Below, one piece after another: positions 44,500-53,952 of a stretch of DNA of 64,000 bases. Within the stretch, counting starts at the first letter, position 1. Each line of letters begins with the position of its first letter. Source of the stretch: Paraburkholderia panacisoli (GTDB taxonomy: Bacteria > Pseudomonadota > Gammaproteobacteria > Burkholderiales > Burkholderiaceae); assembly GCF_008369935.1 (NCBI RefSeq), contig NZ_VTUZ01000041.1, positions 1 through 64,000 on the forward strand, in the 5' to 3' direction. Under the pieces are notes generated by a model. That model was not told the DNA's origin. It saw only the letters and a list, made by a program, of their open reading frames with translations, and did no database searches. The translations under genes were made by a program, and so were the position numbers.

Positions 44500-44933
44500 T
44501 AGTGCGGGTCCTCGTCAATGGCCGGGAACTTCTCCTGCAAACTTGTCAGCCATCGCACTACGATGTCGATCTCGGACGCTGTAAACCCTTCGGTCAGCCG
44601 GGCATTCAAGCGAGCGAGAACTGCCTTCGAACGCTTGAGTGCAGCGCGCCCGTCTTCCGTCAGCCACAGCCGCGACGCGCGTCGATCGAACTCATCCGCA
44701 TGGCGCTCGATGAGACCAGCCCGTTCGGCTCGATCAACCAACCCACTCATGCCCGGCGCCTTGAGGTCAAGGGCTGCCGCCGCTTCATTCATGAGGGCAC
44801 CGTCGTTCTTTGCCAGAAAAAAGAGCAGACCAGCCTGCGCTGCTGTCACTCCACCGGCGGCTGTCCTCGCCTGCGACCACCGATGTAGGCGCCGCTGCCC
44901 CACATTCAGTAGATAGACAAGCCGATGATCCAT
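44499..44933 (-). CDS. MarR-family transcriptional regulator
   Basis: A 144-residue MarR protein: LLNVGQRRLHRWSQARTAAG at the start, the winged helix in ALMNEAAAALDLKAPGMSGL and VDRAERAGLIERHADEFDRR, then ASRLWLTEDGRAALKRSKAV. Residues DxRASRLWLT form the usual wing. It is flanked by crotonase and SDR genes that share a palindrome in their promoters and is likely their repressor, released by an aromatic acid or its CoA thioester. Confidence 0.9.
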   Translation of the reverse strand: MDHRLVYLLNVGQRRLHRWSQARTAAGGVTAAQAGLLFFLAKNDGALMNEAAAALDLKAPGMSGLVDRAERAGLIERHADEFDRRASRLWLTEDGRAALKRSKAVLARLNARLTEGFTASEIDIVVRWLTSLQEKFPAIDEDPH

Positions 44934-44985
44934 TTCCGAAACCTCGTTCTTCGTTCCCGTCGCAGGAGCGTCAATAAATTAATAA

Positions 44986-44997
44986 TTCGCGTGCGAA
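44986..44997. promoter_or_regulatory. MarR operator in the MarR-SDR gap
   Basis: TTCGC-GT-GCGAA is a perfect dyad overlapping an AT-rich promoter region (TATAAC follows at 44998). It matches the two copies before the crotonase at 43684. Confidence 0.6.
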
Positions 44998-45157
44998 ATA
45001 TAACATGGGCCGTACCCCCGGATTCCCGTGCGCGAAGCGACGGCGGCAATGCCCGAACCGGACGAACCTGGCATTGATCTGGGGGACTACGAGGTGCCCT
45101 TCTCCGGCATCTACATCCCGCAGGATGTTCGTTCCATCCATCAACAAGGAAACTGCA

Positions 45158-45940
45158 ATGACTGCTGTGGCGGATCTTTTCAACCTGAAGGGCCGAACGG
45201 CCCTCGTCACCGGCGGGTCCAGCGGCCTGGGCCTGCAGATTGCCGAGGCGCTTGGCACGCAAGGTGCCCGCGTGGTGATCTCGGCGCGCAAGGCGGACGC
45301 GCTTCAGTCCGCACAGGCGCATCTGGCCGGCCTGGGTGTGGACGCAAGCTGGATCGCGGCAGACAACGCCAGCGAGGATAAAGTCGAGCGCCTTGCCAAC
45401 GAAGCGATGGAACGACTGGGCAAGGTCGACATCCTCGTCAACAATGCCGGCGCCACGTGGGGCGCAACCACGGCTAACCATCCGCTTTCCGCCTGGGACA
45501 AGGTCATGAACTTGAACGTACGGGCGATCTTCCTGCTCACGCAGCAGATCGGGAAGCTGTCGATGATCCCCAATCGCTATGGCCGCGTCATCAACCTCGC
45601 CTCAATTGCCGGCCTCAAGGGCAACGGTCCCTGGGGCCAGCCGACCATCGCTTACAACACGAGCAAGGGTGCGGTCGTCAATTTCACCCGTGCGCTCGCC
45701 GGCGAGTGGGGGCCGTACGGTATCACCGTCAATGCGCTCGCGCCGGGCATGTTCCCGTCGAAGATGACCAGGGCAACGATCGAGAAGGTCGGCATCGAGA
45801 AACTGTCGGAGCGCGCGCCCCTGCAACGCATCGGTGATGACGACGATCTCAAGGGCGCAGCCCTGCTATTCGCCAGTGACGCAGGCAAGCACATTACCGG
45901 CCAGATTCTTGCCGTGGACGGCGGCGTGACTGCCGTCTGA
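45158..45940 (+). CDS. SDR-family oxidoreductase
   Basis: A 260-residue SDR: TGGSSGLG cofactor loop, SARKADAL after the second strand, VNNAGATWG, catalytic YNTSKGAVVNFTRALA and the end GQILAVDGGVTAV. The length and ATWGA signature resemble 3-ketoacyl-CoA or gluconate-type reductases in aromatic side-chain catabolism. AAGGAA precedes the ATG at 45158. It leads a three-gene group with a crotonase and a nitronate monooxygenase, all rightward from the MarR operator. Confidence 0.9.
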   Translation: MTAVADLFNLKGRTALVTGGSSGLGLQIAEALGTQGARVVISARKADALQSAQAHLAGLGVDASWIAADNASEDKVERLANEAMERLGKVDILVNNAGATWGATTANHPLSAWDKVMNLNVRAIFLLTQQIGKLSMIPNRYGRVINLASIAGLKGNGPWGQPTIAYNTSKGAVVNFTRALAGEWGPYGITVNALAPGMFPSKMTRATIEKVGIEKLSERAPLQRIGDDDDLKGAALLFASDAGKHITGQILAVDGGVTAV

Positions 45941-46001
45941 TTTCATCCGGCTATATCCAATCCATCCGAAGTGCCAATCCACCTAAGCGAAGGAGACGAT
46001 C

Positions 46002-46790
46002 ATGAGCAACGCAGCAACGACGCCCGAAGTCCGCATGTCGATCGAGGATCATATCGCGATCATCTCGGTCGATAACACGGCCAGGAAGAACGCCTTCACC
46101 CCGGAGATGATGCAGCAGCTCTCGCAGCGGCTGACCGAGTTCGACGACGACGACAACCTGTGGGTGGCAGTTCTCGACCCCGCCGGCGAACACACCACTG
46201 CCGGCCTCGACATGCCTAAGTTCTTCGGCCCGACCGCCACGGCAAAGCCGATCCCCGACGACCAGGTCGATCCGTTCGGTCTGGGCAAACGCTGCCGCAA
46301 GCCGGTGATCTCGGTCGTCCATGGCATTACCTACACGATCGGCCTCGAGCAGATGCTGGCCTCGGACATCGTGATTGCAGCCGACACCGCTCGCTTCTGC
46401 CAGATGGAATCGAAACGCGGCATCGCGCCGCTGGGTGGCGCGCACTACCGTTACCTTACCCGCACGGGCTGGGGCAATGCGATGTACCACCTGTTCCTGT
46501 GTGACGAATTCTCCGCCGAGGAGGCATACCGCTGCGGCTTCGTCCAGGAAGTGCATCCCTACGGGCGGCACCGCGAGCGTGCGATGGAGATCGCCCGGGC
46601 GATCAGCAAGGTCGCGCCGATCGGCCTGCGTGCGACCAAGGCCGCGGCTCTGACCTATATCGAGCACGGCGAGCAGGCAGCGATTGCCGTCATCCCGCAG
46701 ATTCGAGAGGAGGTCTTCGCGTCGGAGGACTTCAGGGAAGGGATCCAGTCCTTTGTCGAGCGTCGCGAGGCGAGCTTCACGGGGCGGTGA
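46002..46790 (+). CDS. Crotonase-superfamily protein
   Basis: A 262-residue enoyl-CoA hydratase-like protein: VDNTARKNAFTPEMMQQLSQ, oxyanion-hole EHTTAGLDMPKFFG, VVHGITYTIGLEQMLASDIV and MESKRGIAPLGGAHYRYLTR, ending IQSFVERREASFTGR. The second oxyanion segment (HGITYTIGLEQ) departs from the usual GxxxGGG form and no clear Glu pair is visible, so the reaction is uncertain. AAGGAG lies before the ATG. It follows the SDR by 61 bases. Confidence 0.85.
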   Translation: MSNAATTPEVRMSIEDHIAIISVDNTARKNAFTPEMMQQLSQRLTEFDDDDNLWVAVLDPAGEHTTAGLDMPKFFGPTATAKPIPDDQVDPFGLGKRCRKPVISVVHGITYTIGLEQMLASDIVIAADTARFCQMESKRGIAPLGGAHYRYLTRTGWGNAMYHLFLCDEFSAEEAYRCGFVQEVHPYGRHRERAMEIARAISKVAPIGLRATKAAALTYIEHGEQAAIAVIPQIREEVFASEDFREGIQSFVERREASFTGR

Positions 46791-46932
46791 TCCTAATGGT
46801 TCATACGTGAATTGCCACTGGTTCCGGTCCTGCTGCAGCGCGTGGCAACGGGCGCGGCTTAATGGCATTGCCGGCCCGGTTCGGACGGGTATCCCACCGT
46901 ACCACTATCCATCCATTCAAGAGAGATTCGCA

Positions 46933-47913
46933 ATGAAGACGCAGATCACGGAATTGTTCGGCATCGAGCATCCCATCATCCAAGGCGGCATGCACTACGT
47001 AGGATTCGCGGAACTGGCGGCTGCGGTGTCCAATGCGGGCGGCCTGGGCGTCATTACGGCGCTGACACAGCCCACCCCGGAGGCGCTGGCGGGCGAGATC
47101 CGGCGCTGCCGGGACATGACCGACAAGCCATTCGGCGTCAACCTGACTTTCCTTCCGGCACGCAATCCGCCGGACTACCCCGGCTATGTGCGCGCGATCA
47201 TCGATGGCGGCGTGAAAATCGTCGAGACCGCTGGGAACAATCCGCAGAAGTGGCTGCCCATGCTGCAGGAAGCCGGCATCAAGGTGATTCACAAATGCAC
47301 ATCGGTGCGGCATGCACTGAAGGCCGAGAGCATCGGCTGCGATGCGGTCAGCGTGGACGGCTTTGAATGCGGGGGCCATCCCGGCGAGGATGATGTCCCC
47401 AACTTCATCCTGCTGCCCCGTGCCGCGGACGAGCTCAAGGTACCTTTCGTCGCCTCGGGCGGCATGGCCGATGGTCGCTCGCTTGTGGCGGCACTTGCCA
47501 TGGGCGCGGGCGGCATCAACATGGGCACGCGCTTCGTGGCGACCCACGAAGCGCCGGTCCACCAGAAGGTCAAGCAGGCCATCGTCGCGGCAACGGAACT
47601 GGATACGCGGCTCGTCATGCGCCCGCTGCGCAATACCGAACGCGTGCTGAACAACGCTGGGGTCGAGCGCCTGCTGGAAAAGGAAAGGCGGCTCGGCGCC
47701 GACATCGCCTTCCCGGACATCGCGGACGAGGTAGGTGGCGTCTATCCGCGTGTCATGAAGGACGGCGACCTGGACGCCGGCGCCTGGTCGTGCGGCATGG
47801 TTGCCGGACTCATTCATGACATCCCCAAGGTCGGCGAGCTGGTCGAACGAATCATGCACCAGGCCGAAGAGATTGTCGCGAAACGGCTTCACGGGATGCT
47901 GTCGCAGGCATGA
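46933..47913 (+). CDS. Nitronate monooxygenase-like flavoprotein (second copy)
   Basis: A 326-residue FMN TIM-barrel protein: ITELFGIEHPIIQGGMHYVG, FGVNLTFLPARNPPDYPGYV, VDGFECGGHPGEDDVPNFIL and FVASGGMADGRSLVAALAMG with MGTRFVATHEAPVHQKVK. The IQGGM and GGHPGE forms are close to the NMO/enoyl-reductase group. AGAGA precedes the ATG at 46933; a longer frame overlaps the crotonase and lacks support. It differs clearly from the copy at 32453 and ends the MarR-controlled group. Confidence 0.88.
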   Translation: MKTQITELFGIEHPIIQGGMHYVGFAELAAAVSNAGGLGVITALTQPTPEALAGEIRRCRDMTDKPFGVNLTFLPARNPPDYPGYVRAIIDGGVKIVETAGNNPQKWLPMLQEAGIKVIHKCTSVRHALKAESIGCDAVSVDGFECGGHPGEDDVPNFILLPRAADELKVPFVASGGMADGRSLVAALAMGAGGINMGTRFVATHEAPVHQKVKQAIVAATELDTRLVMRPLRNTERVLNNAGVERLLEKERRLGADIAFPDIADEVGGVYPRVMKDGDLDAGAWSCGMVAGLIHDIPKVGELVERIMHQAEEIVAKRLHGMLSQA

Positions 47914-48077
47914 ACATGGGTGATACCGACAAGGAAGGCTTACGGTGCGGGAGACTGAACGCGGACAACCGGCCATGAACGGCCCCTCATGATGTCCTCG
48001 GGAATGTCCAATCAGGAGGGCGGACATTCGGCGCGGGGACGGCAATGGGCGACTCATCGGCCGTTGTAAGCGTCGGG

Positions 48078-51000
48078 CTACTGATTCTTCAAATTTGCCA
48101 GCAGCGCTCTTGCCGCCTTGAGATCCGCCAAATCGCGGCCTTGCGTGATCACCTCGTAGGCGGGTTGCAACACGCAGCACGCCTTTCCTGGTTCGCCGCT
48201 GTCGGCGAGCAGCCGCGCAAGGCTCATGGCCGCCCGGAGCTTCGGCAGTTTCGAGCCTTGCTTATCGGCAGCCGCGATCGCCTCGCGAAAGCACGTTTCG
48301 GCTTCAGGGAGCCTGGAGCGCGCGAGCATCGCCAGAAGCTCGCCTTTCAGGCGCAGCATCTCGGGAAGCTGGAACCGTCCGCCGCGCTCGTTTGCGGTGA
48401 CCAGTGCCCGGTCGATCTCCTTGAGTCCGGCGTCGGGTTTACCTGCCTTGCCGAGTGCTTCGCCGAGCAGCGCGACGAAGTACGGCAGTCCCATTTCCGC
48501 GCCGGTCGCGCTGATTGCCGCGATGCCTTCGCGCATCCGCTCAATTCCTTCGTCGAGATCGCCGAGTTCCGCGAGAGCCCAGCCGAGCTGAAAAGTCCCT
48601 TGGGAAAGGAGCAGTGGCAAAAGATACTCCTCGCAGACCGCGATCTCGCGCTGCGCCCAATGCTTCGCGGGCTCCGGTTCACGGCGCAGCATGTGCGCGA
48701 AACTGTACGCCCAGTGTGCCAGTGCGGTCGTGAGCGGGTGCTCGAGTTGCTGCGCGAGCGTCAGAGCGTCTTCGCAAATCAGGAGCGACCGGTCGGGATA
48801 CCCGCAGAGGCACTGGGTCAGGGCCGAGAAGCACCGGCAGCACACGCCCGGATCGTGGCCTGAATAGGTGTAGGTCAGTGCGTGATCCCGCTCGCGTTCG
48901 TAAAGCGATATCCCCTCTGTGGAGTGGAAATGGGCACTGGCGTATTCGCCCATGAAGAAGCTGTTCGTCCAGAAGAGGTGATGCGTCTCGATGCGCGCGC
49001 CAAAATCCTTCGAGCCTGCGGTCAGCTCGACACACCGTTCGCCAAGTTCGCGCGCGATCTTCGACTCGCCCCGGATCATGCGATATTGACCCTCACCGCG
49101 CAAGACGGCGAACAGCTCGCGCTGGTCTTTCAGCTCTTCGCATAGCACTCGCGCTCGCGTGTACGCGTTCAGAACCTCCGTGGCTGCCCAACCCTTCGCC
49201 GCCATCATCGTCACGCCCATGGCTTTCTGATAGTCGAGCTCCTGCCTGAGCCGCGCGTGCGATCTGGGCAAGGTTCCGATGATGTCTAGCCCCTTGTTCA
49301 AATACTGGATCGCCTGCTGATATGCAGAGCGCTGAATCGCCTTGACGGCTGACCGATAGAGATAGGGAACGGCCTTGTCCCATTGCTCACCGCCGAGGGC
49401 GTGATGTGCGAGGCGCTCCACATGCTCGTCCAGGCGTTCCCCATAGAGCCCCTCGAGCGTCTCGACGAGCTGCACATGTACCGTGCGCCGCCGCTCCTTG
49501 AGCACACTCGCGTACGCGACCCGATGCGTGAGGGCATGCTTGAACGTGTATTGCGGCTCCGGCAGCAAACGGGTCTGATAGAGGAACTCCGCGGCCTGCA
49601 GGTCGGCGAGGAGTTCGAGAAGTCGATCCCGATCAAGATTGGAGATCGGCTCCAAAAGCTCTACAGGAACGTCCTGGCCAATCACGGCTGCCATCTGTAG
49701 CAGCGCCTTCTGCTCGGCCGGCAAGCGATCGATCCGCGACGCGAGAACCGCGTGCACCGTGGAAGGAATCTCAAATGTTTCGAACGATCGGACTGCGCGG
49801 TATGCACCGGGGCTGCCCGCAAGCGCACCGGTGTCCGCGAGCGCACGGACCGACTCTTCAAGGAAAAGCGGCGTCGTTCCCGTGCGCTCGATCAGTTGTC
49901 TGCGAAGCTCAACGAGCTGGCGATCGTCACCCAGCAACGTGCGCAGCAAAAGGTCGGCATTTTCCGCGCTGAGAGCGTTCATGCGCAGCTGGGAGAAGTA
50001 GCTCTTCGAGAACCACTCGTGCCGATACTCTGGTCGATGGGTAACGAGGAGCAGCACGCGAGAGACAGCGAGCGTGTCGACCAGATGATCGAGCACGGCC
50101 TGCGTGCCGGCATCGCTCCAGTGCATGTCTTCCACGACCAGGATCAGGGGCTGCACCTCGCTCTCGCGCATCATCAGCGCTGTCACCGCCTCCAGGGTGC
50201 GCTTACGCTTTTGCGGCGGGCTCAACATCGACCACTGAGGGTCGTCCGGCGGGAGATCCAGCAGCGCAGCCAACGCAGGAAGAGCGGGTGCAAGCGCGCG
50301 GTCGAGGACTTCGACGCCACGACGCAGTTTTTCGCCCGCTTCCGCCTGCGTGTCGCGTTCCCCGATCCTGAACCGCGTGCGTAGCAGATTCGCAATGGGA
50401 CCGTAGGTCGCCCTCGAATCGAATGATGTCGCGCCCGTCTCCAGTATCGTCCACCCGGCCGCGCACCGGGTATGGACAAACTCATGCACGAGGCGCGACT
50501 TTCCCATCCCCGGTTCACCGACGATCGCGCTCACCTGCCCAGAGCCGCGCGCGGCGTAGCTGAGCAGCTCTCTGAGTTGAGCCATTTCGGCGTCGCGGCC
50601 GACGAACCGCGTGAGGCCCCGTGCAATGCGCGCGTCCCAGCGCAGACGCAGCGCGGACTTAGTGCGAAGTGTGAAGAGCTCCACCGGAGTCGGCCCGCCC
50701 TCGAGCAGCTTCGCCGCGTGCCCCGAGAGTTCGACGAATCCCTCCGCGCATCGGACGGCATCTGCAGTAAGGCCAATCTCGCCGGCGGCGAGTGCAGCGT
50801 CGATGTGGCTCGCGAGCTGCGGCACGGGACCGACGGCGTCGTAGTGGCGCGACCGACCGTCGTCGATCGTGCGGACGACCGCCTCGCCAGAATGAATGCC
50901 GATCCGTACATCCAGGGGCCGATGAGCGCGCGACGGGATCTTCTCCCGCATCGCGAGCGCCGCGTAGCAAGCCCGAACCGCATGGTCCTCGTGTGCCAGA

Positions 51001-52034
51001 GGAGCGCCGAACAATGCCGTCACCCCATCGCCTCGAACATGGGTGATCGTGCCGTCGAAACGCTTGACCGCCTCGACCATGACCTCAAGAACAGGATCGA
51101 TACGTTCGAGCGCCGCCTCGATGTCCTGATCGTCGACGGCTTCACGGATGTGCGCGCAGAGCACAGTGAGCTGCTTGCGCTCGGCGGGAAGCACCGGGAC
51201 ACGGTCGTCTGGTCCGTCGCCCCTGGCCAAGGCGGTCTCTGATGGTCCGGCGAGACGCTGGTCGGCCGGGGGAGCGGTTGTCGCGCGAGGCGCGCCGCGA
51301 AGGGCGAATGCGCGGGGGATTTCCGCCGCCAGTCGTCGTGTTTCCTCGGCTGGGGCAATCCCGAGTTCGGCGCTCAGGATGTGAGCGCACTCCTGATACT
51401 GACGAAGGGCGGCATCTCGTCGTCCAGTTCGCGAATACAGGCGAATGAGCGCGGCATGAGCCCATTCGAGCAAGGGGTCGAGTGCCAGCAATCTCGCTGC
51501 AACCGGGATCGCGCTATCGAATTGGTCCACTCGCTCGTAGTGGCTGACGAGGTCAGAAAAGGCCTGCACCGCACACTCGTGATAACGCCGCCGCTCAGCC
51601 GTCATCCACTGCTCGAAGTGTTCTTCACGCAGGCTGAACCCGTCGAGCAATTGACCTCGGTAGAGTGCAACTGCCTGCTCCAGGGATTCTCTGGAGCGTT
51701 CAACCGCGAGTTGCGCGAATTGCAACGCGTCGACTTCCACAGCTCGCGCGTCGAGCCAGACAGTATTTGAGTCTGCATTGAGCAGGGCGAGCACGCTCGA
51801 AAGCGTCCTGCGCAGGCTCGAAAGGGTCTGGCGCAGGCTCGCACGCGCCTGTTCTTCTGCGCTGCGGTCCCAGAACGTTGCAGCCAGTTGCTCGCGTGAG
51901 CGCAGCATGCCGGGCGACAGGGCGAGGTAGGCCAGGAAGGCCTTGCTCTTCCGGGTCGGAAAATCCAGCGGCGTATCAGCCCCGGCGACCTGAATGTTCA
52001 GACCACCGAGGACTGCGATCGTGAGCCGGGTCAT
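48078..52034 (-). CDS. Giant BTAD/cyclase-like/AAA/TPR transcriptional activator
   Basis: A 1318-residue regulator. Residues ~1-95 form an OmpR-type winged helix (PTRKSKAFLAYLALSPG; LRQTLSSLRRTL), ~100-245 a bacterial transcriptional activator (BTAD) domain, ~285-440 a class III nucleotide-cyclase-like domain, ~475-760 an AAA/NTPase with Walker A GEPGMGKS (506-513) and Walker B LILVVEDMHW, and the rest TPR-like helices. In the cyclase part the first metal Asp is replaced by His295 (VLCAHI for the usual FADI), although GDG (335-337) is kept, so it is probably a nucleotide sensor and not an enzyme. SARP-like proteins of this build usually switch on biosynthetic clusters, and this one borders such a cluster. 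Confidence 0.93.
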   Translation of the reverse strand: MTRLTIAVLGGLNIQVAGADTPLDFPTRKSKAFLAYLALSPGMLRSREQLAATFWDRSAEEQARASLRQTLSSLRRTLSSVLALLNADSNTVWLDARAVEVDALQFAQLAVERSRESLEQAVALYRGQLLDGFSLREEHFEQWMTAERRRYHECAVQAFSDLVSHYERVDQFDSAIPVAARLLALDPLLEWAHAALIRLYSRTGRRDAALRQYQECAHILSAELGIAPAEETRRLAAEIPRAFALRGAPRATTAPPADQRLAGPSETALARGDGPDDRVPVLPAERKQLTVLCAHIREAVDDQDIEAALERIDPVLEVMVEAVKRFDGTITHVRGDGVTALFGAPLAHEDHAVRACYAALAMREKIPSRAHRPLDVRIGIHSGEAVVRTIDDGRSRHYDAVGPVPQLASHIDAALAAGEIGLTADAVRCAEGFVELSGHAAKLLEGGPTPVELFTLRTKSALRLRWDARIARGLTRFVGRDAEMAQLRELLSYAARGSGQVSAIVGEPGMGKSRLVHEFVHTRCAAGWTILETGATSFDSRATYGPIANLLRTRFRIGERDTQAEAGEKLRRGVEVLDRALAPALPALAALLDLPPDDPQWSMLSPPQKRKRTLEAVTALMMRESEVQPLILVVEDMHWSDAGTQAVLDHLVDTLAVSRVLLLVTHRPEYRHEWFSKSYFSQLRMNALSAENADLLLRTLLGDDRQLVELRRQLIERTGTTPLFLEESVRALADTGALAGSPGAYRAVRSFETFEIPSTVHAVLASRIDRLPAEQKALLQMAAVIGQDVPVELLEPISNLDRDRLLELLADLQAAEFLYQTRLLPEPQYTFKHALTHRVAYASVLKERRRTVHVQLVETLEGLYGERLDEHVERLAHHALGGEQWDKAVPYLYRSAVKAIQRSAYQQAIQYLNKGLDIIGTLPRSHARLRQELDYQKAMGVTMMAAKGWAATEVLNAYTRARVLCEELKDQRELFAVLRGEGQYRMIRGESKIARELGERCVELTAGSKDFGARIETHHLFWTNSFFMGEYASAHFHSTEGISLYERERDHALTYTYSGHDPGVCCRCFSALTQCLCGYPDRSLLICEDALTLAQQLEHPLTTALAHWAYSFAHMLRREPEPAKHWAQREIAVCEEYLLPLLLSQGTFQLGWALAELGDLDEGIERMREGIAAISATGAEMGLPYFVALLGEALGKAGKPDAGLKEIDRALVTANERGGRFQLPEMLRLKGELLAMLARSRLPEAETCFREAIAAADKQGSKLPKLRAAMSLARLLADSGEPGKACCVLQPAYEVITQGRDLADLKAARALLANLKNQ

Positions 52035-52579
52035 GTCAAGTGTGAGGTGAAGTGTCGCGGCATAAACAGTCTACTACTCGCGGACGCACCGGATTCGAGC
52101 CCGGCGCCGGTTCTCCCACGGTGGTGTCGCGTGCCTTGCCTTGTTTTTTGACGGCTTTTTTACGCGTTTCAGCACGCAATTCACGGATCAATCACGTCGG
52201 CTACGGACACTTCACACATCAAATAGATGTTCCGCAGCGCGAAAGGATGGCGCGCCGTGTTTTCCGAAAATGATCAGCTCGATGCGAGCCAGGCTGTACG
52301 CGATGAACTCGCTGCGGCGAACGGTTTCGGCGTTACCACGGTGACCATGCATGACGTCGGTGAATGGCGACGCGCGTCGAGCCCGAATCCGAGGGCGGAC
52401 ATCAATTTTTGCAGTTTTGCGACGCGACCAGCCAGGCACCGCGCCGCGCGCACCCTACGGGCCGAAGGCTCGTCGCCTGGCTGCCCTATACGTATCCGAC
52501 CGGAAGGCGAGTGTTTGATGTCCGGGGCGCATCGAACGTGTCAGCCGTACTTGAAACTCAAATGACTGGAGATGTTGAA
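52035..52579. promoter_or_regulatory. Divergent regulator/ferritin-like promoter region with inverted 10-mer
   Basis: GTGAAGTGTC at 52047-52056, immediately ahead of the regulator start, is repeated in inverted orientation as GACACTTCAC at 52206-52215. AAGTGT occurs twice 12 bases apart at 52038 and 52050. Such repeated short elements fit SARP/BTAD binding sites; this is inference. No gene is supported inside the region although open frames continue leftward from the ferritin-like gene. Confidence 0.4.
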
Positions 52580-53521
52580 ATGGAAGTTCTAACTGATTGG
52601 CATCAAATCGACACCGACCGATACGCCAGGTGCATCGCAGCGTCCAGGCGAGTTCGCTGGGACATCGACCGCGACGTGATTCGCGGCCGAACCTTTGACT
52701 TTACCGAGAAGTTCCTGCCAGACAGTCTTTCGAAGGTCGATCGTCTCCTCGTCCTGACCGCTGACGAGCAACGCCTGCTCAGTCAGATTCAGGGCCGGAC
52801 CTACGCCAACATGTTCGGCCTGGTGGAACGCTTCATCGCGGCCAAAGTACTCGAGGTGAGCGGCAACTACCGGCTGGGCGACCAGAACGCGCTGGAAGCA
52901 CTCGTACGGTTCGGTGATGAAGAGCTCAAGCACCAGGAGCTGTTTCGCCGCATCGAGCGCATGTGCGCAGAGGGGATGCCGGACGGCTACGCCTTTTTAC
53001 CGGAGCCCAATAGCGTCGCATCGGTTGTGCTCGCCAAGTCCACATGGGCCGTGCTCGCCCTGACCTGTCATATCGAGCTCTTCGTGCTGGCGCATTATCG
53101 CGAGAGCATCGGCGCTGGCGCAAATTCGTCCGGATTGTGGAAGGACGTCTTTCTATACCACTGGCGAGAGGAATCGCAGCACGCGATTCTCGACGAAATG
53201 GAGTGGCGGCGCGAACACGCCCAACTCTCTCCTGAGGAACGCGACCGGGCGGTGACTGATCTGATTGAACTGGTAGGTGCCGTCGATGGATTGCTGCAGA
53301 TGCAGGCTCGCGCCGACGCGGACTACTTCCTCAAAGTCTGCGGAAGATCGTTCTCGCAGTGCGACGAGGAATGCGTGCGCACAAGTCTGCTTGCGGCCTA
53401 TAGATGGCAATACATTATTTCCGGCGTGCAGGAACCCCGCTTCAGACAGATCCTCGGCAGCATGATCACCGAAAGCCAGGCGGCTCGCATCGAAACCGCG
53501 ATGGCGCCAATCATGAGTTGA
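52580..53521 (+). CDS. Diiron ferritin-like protein, possible oxygenase
   Basis: A 313-residue helical protein with a complete diiron site: Glu83 (LVERF), Glu115-x-x-His118 (FGDEELKHQELF), Glu166 (CHIELF) and Glu198-x-x-His201 (HWREESQHAIL). This E/ExxH/E/ExxH set is found in ferritin-like oxygenases such as arylamine N-oxygenases and aldehyde-deformylating enzymes. The start at 52580 is favoured by GGAGA seven bases upstream; longer frames lack a site. It diverges from the BTAD regulator and faces the lyase/radical SAM arm. Oxidation of the pathway product is the likely role; the substrate is unknown. Confidence 0.78.
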   Translation: MEVLTDWHQIDTDRYARCIAASRRVRWDIDRDVIRGRTFDFTEKFLPDSLSKVDRLLVLTADEQRLLSQIQGRTYANMFGLVERFIAAKVLEVSGNYRLGDQNALEALVRFGDEELKHQELFRRIERMCAEGMPDGYAFLPEPNSVASVVLAKSTWAVLALTCHIELFVLAHYRESIGAGANSSGLWKDVFLYHWREESQHAILDEMEWRREHAQLSPEERDRAVTDLIELVGAVDGLLQMQARADADYFLKVCGRSFSQCDEECVRTSLLAAYRWQYIISGVQEPRFRQILGSMITESQAARIETAMAPIMS

Positions 53522-53680
53522 CGCAGACACGCGAGTGACCGGGACCTGCATTTGTCGCGGTCGCTCGCCAGCGCAGAGACGATGTATTGCTTTCGACGAA
53601 TCGGCACCGAGCCTTGTCAACCTGAGCGCAATGGACGCAAGTCGGCGCGACGTGCGAGGCGCTCAAAATGGAGTTTAATC

Positions 53681-53926
53681 ATGTTGCCATTTCTTTCCCT
53701 TCACGCTCTCGCAGCCCAACGCGGCGATGGGCTGCGCCCCGAACTGCTCGCCTTGTTCGAACGCCATGCCAGGGCAGAAGCGGGCCTCTCGGCCATCATC
53801 GAACCTGTCGAAACTGGGTCCCCGTATCAGGTTGTCGACGTCGTTCCCGAACACGCTGCGACGAAGCCCGAGGCCGATGAGTCATCGGCGAGCGTCTCGT
53901 GCTGGCTGGACCCCGTCGGACGATGA
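53681..53926 (+). CDS. Small 81-residue protein of unknown function
   Basis: GGAG lies seven bases before an ATG opening 81 codons. The protein is acidic, with a helical start (LALFERHARAEAGLSAIIEP) and a segment SPYQVVDVVPEHAATKPEAD. No domain is recognised. It follows the ferritin-like gene by 159 bases on the same strand and could be its partner. Confidence 0.45.
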   Translation: MLPFLSLHALAAQRGDGLRPELLALFERHARAEAGLSAIIEPVETGSPYQVVDVVPEHAATKPEADESSASVSCWLDPVGR

Positions 53927-53952
53927 ACTCCCGTAGACACCCACAGTAGAGG

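Noticed and set aside
32453..47913. The two nitronate monooxygenase-like genes as a recent duplication
   Set aside because: The proteins differ widely at the N-terminus and in motif wording and belong to different operons.
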